A program made the translations under genes and the position numbers. From Hygrocybe punicea (lineage: Eukaryota; Basidiomycota; Agaricomycetes; Agaricales; Hygrophoraceae), in NCBI GenBank assembly GCA_963556145.1, contig OY744469.1, forward strand, positions 3,568,767 to 3,632,766: a stretch of 64,000 nucleotides of DNA, in the 5' to 3' direction. Below the pieces are notes generated by a model. That model worked only from the letters and a program-made list of their open reading frames with translations, was not told the origin of the DNA and did not search any database. This document shows positions 57,763 through 64,000 of the stretch, piece by piece. Positions within the stretch are counted from its first letter, which is position 1, and each line of letters starts with the position of its first letter.

Positions 57763-59168
57763 GTGAAAGTCACCTGTGACAAGTCACATGACAAAGACAA
57801 TAACTGTTCTAATCCAATATGGATAAGACGTGATTTCAAACGCATTATTGTGTTTTTGCACACCCACTCTGACCCTGATACTGGTTTGCTGCACTGTCAA
57901 GTGGATCGTGGTGCATCACTCACTATTCCTGAGGTAGGTATCACATATTAATTTACAATTTGATATAATAACATATTTGTTGGAATTGGTAACGTCGTAC
58001 ATTTATCACTGTCTACGTTATTCGTTTGAATATGCGCTTATCTGATTATTATCAGATAACTACTCATTAGGACTATCTTCGTATGTAATCTTCTTTACTC
58101 ATCGGAGTGTATCCGGGTCTGCCTTCTCCGAGGGACTTACGCTATTGGCTAGTTGTCATCATTAGTCATCATTTGTAGTTAGTATATATACTTGGTATCC
58201 GATGTAGTAGTCACCCCATCGGATTATTACAAGTTTGTATCAGACTCACTACCGTCTCTCTAAGAACCGCTCTCTTTCTTACGAGTGTCAACTAACGTTG
58301 TCAACAACCGTATAATCCGCTTTTAACAATATTTGCACTTCATAGCTTTTCTCTGTTCTATTCTTCCCTGGATTGGAGCGTCTGCTTACCACAGCAACAA
58401 CACATCTCTACCTTTTGACATGTGCTCACATTTTTTCACATGATGGTTCTCTTACCATGCTCAAGGACCTGGCCAAGCAGTAAATGTTCCTTTTCAAATA
58501 ATTTACTTGGAGACTAAAGTTTATTGTATAGCAACATATTTGATTGGATTGTTGGCTTCACACAACTTGACTTCTACCCCCACATTGCTTCACCCTTCTT
58601 GCAAAAGTTGGCTCTCAAGGTGTTTCTTGAGAAGTATAATATGGAATTTATTATTGGCAACTTGCTGGTGGAAGAACAAAACCTGGGTCATAACACTGAT
58701 GTCGCCGTGATGAATCGGGAGAAGGGGTGGCGTTTTTTCCTTTGTTCGGAGTCACGGTCACGTCCCCTTGGGATCACAGTTTCTCCTCAATGCCCAGCAT
58801 GTGGTCGCATCGGATCCTCTGAATGGGGGTCACATCCCAATGATCAATTCACACTCTTAGTCAACTGCAAATTCTGTCCACACATCTATTCCCTTTATGC
58901 AGGCCAGGACGATTATTTTACCAAGGCAATTTTGAATGGTGGAGATGGCTGGGGTATTGGGCTTTATTGGGGTCCTTATATTGACCACTTTCCCAATGGT
59001 ACTGAGGCCTACTCACGAGGGAGCCAGAGTGAAGAAGTCACCAATCGTCTTAAAGCTATAGGTTCTGAGGAGCATTACAAGAAGTTGGAGGAGAAAAAAG
59101 CTGCTGAAAAATCTGGTGGGCAGGCCAAGGAATTGGCTAGTGCAATTAATAGGGGATTCCAATCTTGA
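57763..59168 (+). CDS. Multi-exon fungal protein with zinc-ribbon-like motif, unknown function
   Basis: The first visible exon (to 57,933) reads FKRIIVFLHTHSDPDTGLLHC and ends at GTAGGT. The intron (57,934-58,345) contains a solo LTR. Exon 2 (58,346-58,479) reads PGLERLLTTATTHLYLLTCAHIF. A 52-bp intron (58,480-58,531) joins DLAK to HNIFDWIVGFTQLDFYPH. Exon 3 runs to TGATAA at 59,166, with CPACG and CKFCP about 28 residues apart (zinc-ribbon-like) and a Lys/Glu-rich tail. All joints keep phase. I recall similar proteins as an unassigned repeated family in mushrooms, but no function. The true start lies upstream. Confidence 0.6.
57978..58328 (+). mobile_element. Solo LTR (351 bp) in an intron
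   Basis: TGTTGGAATTGG...CGCTTTTAACA, flanked by 5-bp direct repeats ATATT (57,973-977 and 58,329-333). It contains a TATATATACTTGG box and a downstream CATCGGATTATTAC stretch. The TATA context resembles that of the LTR at 49,876 on its own strand, so both may come from related LTR retrotransposons. It sits in an intron, so the host gene can still be spliced. Confidence 0.88.
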
Positions 59169-59367
59169 TAAATAACTCCAACTTTATTACAATGTTTTGT
59201 TTTCATTTTTTGTAAAAACAATTGTAGATTATGGTGAAAGTTGAATCATGGCTGAGTTATTGAATTGGACTATAGGATCATGTGATCCTGAGAACTCTGA
59301 TCATGTGACTTTTTGTTGTTTGCAAAAAAAAAAAATTTGAATCTTGTTCACTCTTACCACTACTACC

Positions 59368-62300
59368 ATGCCAAAAAACCAGTTAAAAAGACAAAAGGGA
59401 ACAGTTGTGGAGACAGTATATGTCAGGAAGACCACTTCTAGAGGTGAAGTCAAAATATTGGCCAAAAATCAGATCAGATCTTCCTCTATACACCATCATT
59501 CAAAATATAGAGAAAGATCACAGCCTTTAGTTACAGAACAGATTCATATACCACTACAAGATCTAGAAGAACCCCAATCTCCTCAGGCTTTGAAGCAAGG
59601 AAAAGTATGCTTATTTCTGTCATAGTTTTCATATGATTCTCCACTCAATCAATTATCAGACACAGAATGATTATCTCCAAGAATGGAAGCATAAACATCG
59701 ACAGACTCACTTGGCAAAACTGGTTGAGTTGGAAGCTCCACCAGTAAACATGTTATGCATCAATTGTCAGCAGTGTCCAGGGCTGTACCGATGTCTTGAT
59801 TGCCACCTTGGTCAACAATTGCTTCGCAATAATTGCTGTCTTCGAGTTCACCAACACAATCCTTTTCACAAAATCCAGTATTGGACAGGCCAATTTTTTG
59901 ATCGTGCTGATCTTGGAGAACTGGGTCTAATCATTTATCTTGGACATGATGGAAATCCATGCCCTCAACCCACAACATCACAATCCTGGGAGGATGTAGA
60001 AGATGATGATATGCAGCTTGATAAAGATGATGATATCATGGTTGAAGAAAACCTGGATGATTTCTCCCAGTCTCGAACCACAACTATGGTTTTTGTGGAT
60101 AGCTCTGGGATTTATCGACACCGTGTTTGCTGGTGCCAATGTTCAGCAACAGCTACCCATGAAACACAGCTCTTCAACATGCGATTCTTTCCAGCCACAT
60201 CATCTCGTCCCACCACTGCATTTACTTTTACGGTTCTTCACCAATTCTACATTGAAGCTATGGAATGCAAAGTTTCTGCCTTGAACTTTTATTCAAAGCT
60301 TAGGAGATTGACAGACAACAATTTTCCACACTTGATACCAGTACATTTTGATTTTTTTTGCAAGTTATCCTGTCAGCCACTAACAAATCACTTTTGTAGG
60401 ACCGTTATCGTGAATTAATGCGTGTGTCAAGGCAATGGAGAAACTTGACTGATCTGAAACGGGCTGGCTTTGCACATGATTCCACTATTAAATGCAAAGA
60501 TGGTGGTCTTGCAGTCTTTTGTCCAAGTTGTCCCCAACCTGGCATCAATGTTACTGAGGATGAAATAAGATGCTCAGACACACCATATGCACTTTTTTGG
60601 TTATGTTGTGAGAGAGGTGTACATTATTCATGATACTACAACAGATGGGTATATTACCCAAAAATTGTTGCAGATGGCAACTTCAAGCTTGATCATGTCA
60701 TTCCTAAATGTCCTGAGAAGGATGTTTGGTTGAGTGATGGGCATCAGTTCATGACAGGCGAATCTGCCTATCAGCAGCATCTTGCCTCCTCTTTTGAAGA
60801 GAATCAGGTTTGTCCTCTGTATTTATTTCTATATATTAGCTGGTCTTACAATTTATTCAGAAACATAAATGTCAAAATCACAGAGCCATTAGTTAAGTCA
60901 ATGTTCACCATAAGGACCATCTTCGTGCCACTGGAGTGGGTGCCTGTGCTTGTGCCAATCATGGATGCTTCTATCCACATAGTGTGGTGGATTTTCAGAA
61001 GGGTGAAAGGTGGTCTTCTTGTTTTGTGATTACAGCTGATTTCATAAACATGTGGAAAAGTTAAAAAAAAAATTGAGGTGTAAAAATTTTGGACTTGGTG
61101 AAATTTCTCTTGTATCTCATGGAATACTGCATGGATTGAGATGGTTATAGAGGGAAAGTTGTACTATTTCTTAAGGGCTTTCTACTCCTGTGATTACATT
61201 TGGATAATATTTAGTGTATGGTGAGTTGTAGATGAAATAACAGGGAAACCAGCACTTTTTGAGACCCAAAATGATATTGTCAAATTATGGCATCAAATGA
61301 GCTCCTATGAACAAGATTGTAGGGGGGAAATTGTTCATTTTTTCAAGGGCTAGAAGTACATATACCGTGTTTTCCTTTATTTTTGTGTTTTGAGCCAATA
61401 TTACATCTGTACTATTTTTGATTGCATTGGGATTGAAATACCACAAGAATTATAAATATTGGCTCAAAACACAAAAATAAAGGAAAACACGGTATATGTA
61501 CTTCTAGCCCTTGAAAAAATGAACAATTTCCCCCCTACAATCTTGTTCATAGGAGCTCATTTGATGCCATAATTTGACAATATCATTTTGGGTCTCAAAA
61601 AGTGCTGGTTTCCCTGTTATTTCATCTACAACTCACCATACACTAAATATTATCCAAATGTAATCACAGGAGTAGAAAGCTCTTAAGAAATAGTACAACT
61701 TTCCCTCTATAACCATCTCAATCCATGCAGTATTCCATGAGATACAAGAGAAATTTCACCAAGTCCAAAATTTTTACACCTCAAATTCTTTTTTAACTTT
61801 TCCGCATGTTTATGAAATCAGCTGTAAATAAATCATATTCACTCTATTATTCTAGACAAGTCAACATGGACTATGCTTTCTGCCAGGCGTTGGCTCAAAA
61901 TTCACTCACACCAAAGGCTATTGCAATTTATGACATCATGTGTTCATGGTCAAAAAACTTTCTCTGGCGGGTTTCTCAAAGCAACACCCTAGATCTGAGA
62001 GAAGATCTCGAACTTCTATATGGCATTGGAAAATTTCACCTTGGGGTTCATATTCAAGAATGTTTTCCTCTATACTCTCTCAACTTTATTCATGGAGCTG
62101 GACAAATTGCTGAGGAGATCCTAGAATCACTCTGGTCCAATCTGAAAAAGGCAGCTGGTTCAACCAGCACAATGTCTCAGGCTCATCGTCAGGAGGTTTT
62201 GGATAATTATATGAATGGTTCAAATTGGAAGAAACTGATCAAGTCAGGTATGATTCACATATGTCTCAATAAGTTTCTCTGAAATATATTTTTGCAGCTC

Positions 62301-63129
62301 AATCTATTGTCAAGAAGTGGAAGGAAGCTGTCCTCGAGAGAGAGAATATGAAGGATGCCTTGGATGAGTTGACTGACAGACTCAATGATGAGTGGATTGC
62401 AGAGTGGAAGGAGCTAGAAGAATTGGCCATAGAACGTGGTGATATCTTAAGAATGTATGATGTTGATGAAACGCATGGTAAGCAGGGGTTATATATCCTA
62501 TTAGTACAATATATTGATGTATCAATCCAGTCTGCAGTCTTGCAGAGATACAGTTGGAACTTGCTGAAATTCAAAACAAGTCTGGCAATATGATGGGATA
62601 TTCTAGTATATTGGCCGTTGGACTAAATGTGGAGGAGGCACAGTATGTCTTTCTTATCCTGTTGAAGCTCAAGTTATTGCTTATACGTTTCTATGATAGA
62701 ATGGCTCTTTGTCAGCATATACGAACACTACGCCGACCATCATTAGCTGAAAAGAAGACCCTTCAAGAGAAACGACAAAGACTTCAAGCTCTCATTAACA
62801 ACTTTGAAAAGAAGCTCTCTATGCTCACTATTATGAACAATATTGGGGGTGGAGATCTTATGAGAGTTGAAATTTCTAGAGATGAAAGTGAAGAAGAGGA
62901 GGAGCTTCTAGATGATGAAGAGGAAGTGAAACAGACTCCAGAAAAGATTACACTTCTTCTGCCATCCAATCTTTCTGCAAAGTGTCAAAACCAGCCAGGA
63001 TTAAATGACTTGAGCAAGCAAGAGGCTCAGTTACGACTTGGGCAGTTGAATGATGCATTGGAGCAGTTGAAGGTGGCTTTAGGTGGAAAGTCCCTGATAA
63101 TGCGCAAAAAGGTCTGTCCATTGACTTAA
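59368..63129 (+). pseudogene. KDZ transposase with CxC2-type cysteine cluster, probably inactive
   Basis: Kyakuja-Dileera-Zisupton transposases mobilise large DNA elements. Exon 1 (59,368-59,604, basic leader) joins over GTATGC...TATCAG to exon 2 (59,660-60,340). Exon 2 carries the cysteine cluster CINCQQCPGLYRCLDCHLG and NPFHKIQYW, then FVDSSGIYRHRVCWCQC. Exon 3 (from 60,400) has DRYRELMRVSRQW, FCPSCPQPGIN and DGNFKLDHV. Exon 4 (60,861-61,009) has ATGVGACANHGCFYPHSVVDF. After an 846-bp intron, exon 5 (61,856-62,247) carries the catalytic core: NMDYAFCQAL, YDIMCSW, GIGKFHLGVHIQECF, GAGQIAEEILESLW. Exons at 62,298-62,477, 62,546-62,642 and 62,700-63,129 give the helical C terminus. Stops at about 60,631 (TGA) and about 60,895 (TAA, probably from CAA) break the frame. 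Confidence 0.85.
61033..61824. mobile_element. Foldback element (MITE-like), 370-bp arms and 52-bp loop, in KDZ intron
   Basis: Bases 61,033-61,402 and 61,455-61,824 are near-perfect reverse complements around a 52-bp loop. The tips read CAGCTGATTTCATAAACATG. They are flanked by TA on both sides (61,031-032 and 61,825-826), as for a Tc1/mariner-type target. It has no coding capacity. It occupies most of the 846-bp intron between KDZ exons 4 and 5. The transcript could form a 370-bp double-stranded hairpin. Confidence 0.92.
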
Positions 63130-63166
63130 CTATGACAAACTTTACTTAGTGACTTTGATATAGATT

Positions 63167-64000
63167 CGTAATTCCAAAAGCACTAAACAATCCACACGAT
63201 TTTGGAGTCAGATTCATACACTGGATGAAAAAATCCTGACACCACAATCATTACCTGAATCTTGTAATGTTGGCTCTAAAAGTAATTCATCTTCACTGTG
63301 AATTTCATCATGAACTGTTTTTCTGTGGATTTTAACTTTTTTGGCACATTGAATCCATTCATATAGATTGACATCCTGAAACCTTTGAGGTCCATAAACG
63401 TAATCATGCACCATTGATGTTCCAACAAAAGTGCCTTGCTGATTTCGGAGGACTACTCTGTCTGGCTCACTTGACATTTCCGTATCACCATCTGTTTTCC
63501 AAGCATTCAACACTTCTCTGACATAATTTTTCCAATACACAGGAATAAACTTGTGGCTAGTGTAATGATCAGGATTGCCCAGCAAATATAGAGCTGACAT
63601 GGGTCCACCTATTTCCAGTTTGGCTGTTAATGTATTGATAATTTGTGTGATTAATTTTCTAGCTTTTTCTTTTCTCTGCATTGATCCACCAAGCATCTCA
63701 GAATTTCTGTCAAATACACTTCTGATAGTATCAAATATGCTATAAGTTTTCAGCCCTGGTTTAGTTATATAGTCAGATATGTATGCTACAATCGCCTTGA
63801 TTGCTGTGCCGGATAGAAGACTTGTGATATCAGTGTTGCAGCGTAATAGATATGTTACAAGTGGGGTTAATGTGTTGATCCATGCTTCACCCTTTTTCAC
63901 ATTCAGCGCACCTGTCTTTGGATCAACTTAAGTGGATTCAAACAATGGTCATGGAAATCTAGCTTTGCATTTTCCATGTTTGTTCATGCAGGTGGGTCTG
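63167..64000 (-). pseudogene. HLE copy D: Rep-domain fragment at right edge
   Basis: A fourth Helitron protein, minus strand, entering from beyond the right edge. It reads CMNKHGKCKARF, KKGEAWINTLTPLV, the tyrosine motif AYISDYITKPGLKTY, KEKARKLITQIIN, LYLLGNPDHYTSHKFIPVYW, and a Ser/Asp/Glu linker ending near 63,214. Two stops near 63,925-63,955 (TGA after CKARFP; TAA after FEST, where copy A has CAA) show it is broken. It resembles copy A more than copy B (ITKPGLKTY against VTKTALKTY) and carries the KEKARK stretch that copy A lost by frameshift. No clear HLE terminus was found at 63,130-63,170, where it meets the KDZ gene. Confidence 0.82.

Overview
This looks like nuclear DNA of a mushroom-forming basidiomycete (Agaricomycetes). 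The support is indirect but consistent: short introns of about 50-65 bp with GTRNGT donors, CTRAY-type branch points and YAG acceptors; a KDZ transposase with a CxC2-type cysteine cluster; a TNP2-type (CACTA-like) transposase; a Tad-type LINE; and HNH and other multi-exon families I associate with mushroom genomes. No tRNA, rRNA or housekeeping gene was seen. The window is almost entirely transposons nested in transposons.

Left third (1-24.8 kb): a nest of Helitron-like elements (HLEs). Copy B, the oldest, lies on the minus strand, is broken, and runs off the left edge. It is split by copy A (2,109-16,174, plus strand), which has both termini, and by a related element C (20,855-23,723). Copy A is itself split by three short non-autonomous relatives (4,931-6,299; 9,861-11,023; 11,425-12,603 reversed). 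Removing each insert on paper rejoins the interrupted reading frame exactly, without a target duplication, at a purine^T site on the element strand. Joined up, the A and B proteins read: hydrophobic N terminus, Cys-rich region, Rep/HUH nuclease, acidic linker, PIF1 helicase, and a ubiquitin-specific-protease-like (USP-like) domain.

Middle (24.8-35.3 kb): an inverted repeat with 3-3.4 kb arms around about 28,220. Each arm carries arrays of a 10-bp palindrome, G-rich blocks, a 1-kb low-complexity tract open in all frames, and a small spliced ORF. The right arm alone carries a rearranged HLE (28,423-29,754). Beyond it are a ~150-bp satellite (also present inside C), triplet-rich DNA and another HLE (34,097-35,277).

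Right half (35.3-64 kb): multi-exon fungal genes and other transposons. These are a small plus-strand gene (35.4-36.3 kb), a TNP2 transposase (36.9-40.8 kb, minus), a divergent pair of unidentified genes (41.5-44.0 minus; 44.1-47.9 plus, split by two HLEs), a structurally complete LINE with a 13-bp target duplication (48.4-55.2 kb) holding a solo LTR, an HNH-nuclease gene, a gene with a second solo LTR in an intron, a KDZ transposase with a 370-bp-arm foldback element in an intron, and a fourth HLE fragment at the right edge.

The strongest candidate for something new is the HLE family itself: unusual termini, a 5' hairpin kept by compensating changes between subfamilies, an internal array of an overlapping palindrome, and a USP-like protease fused behind the helicase.
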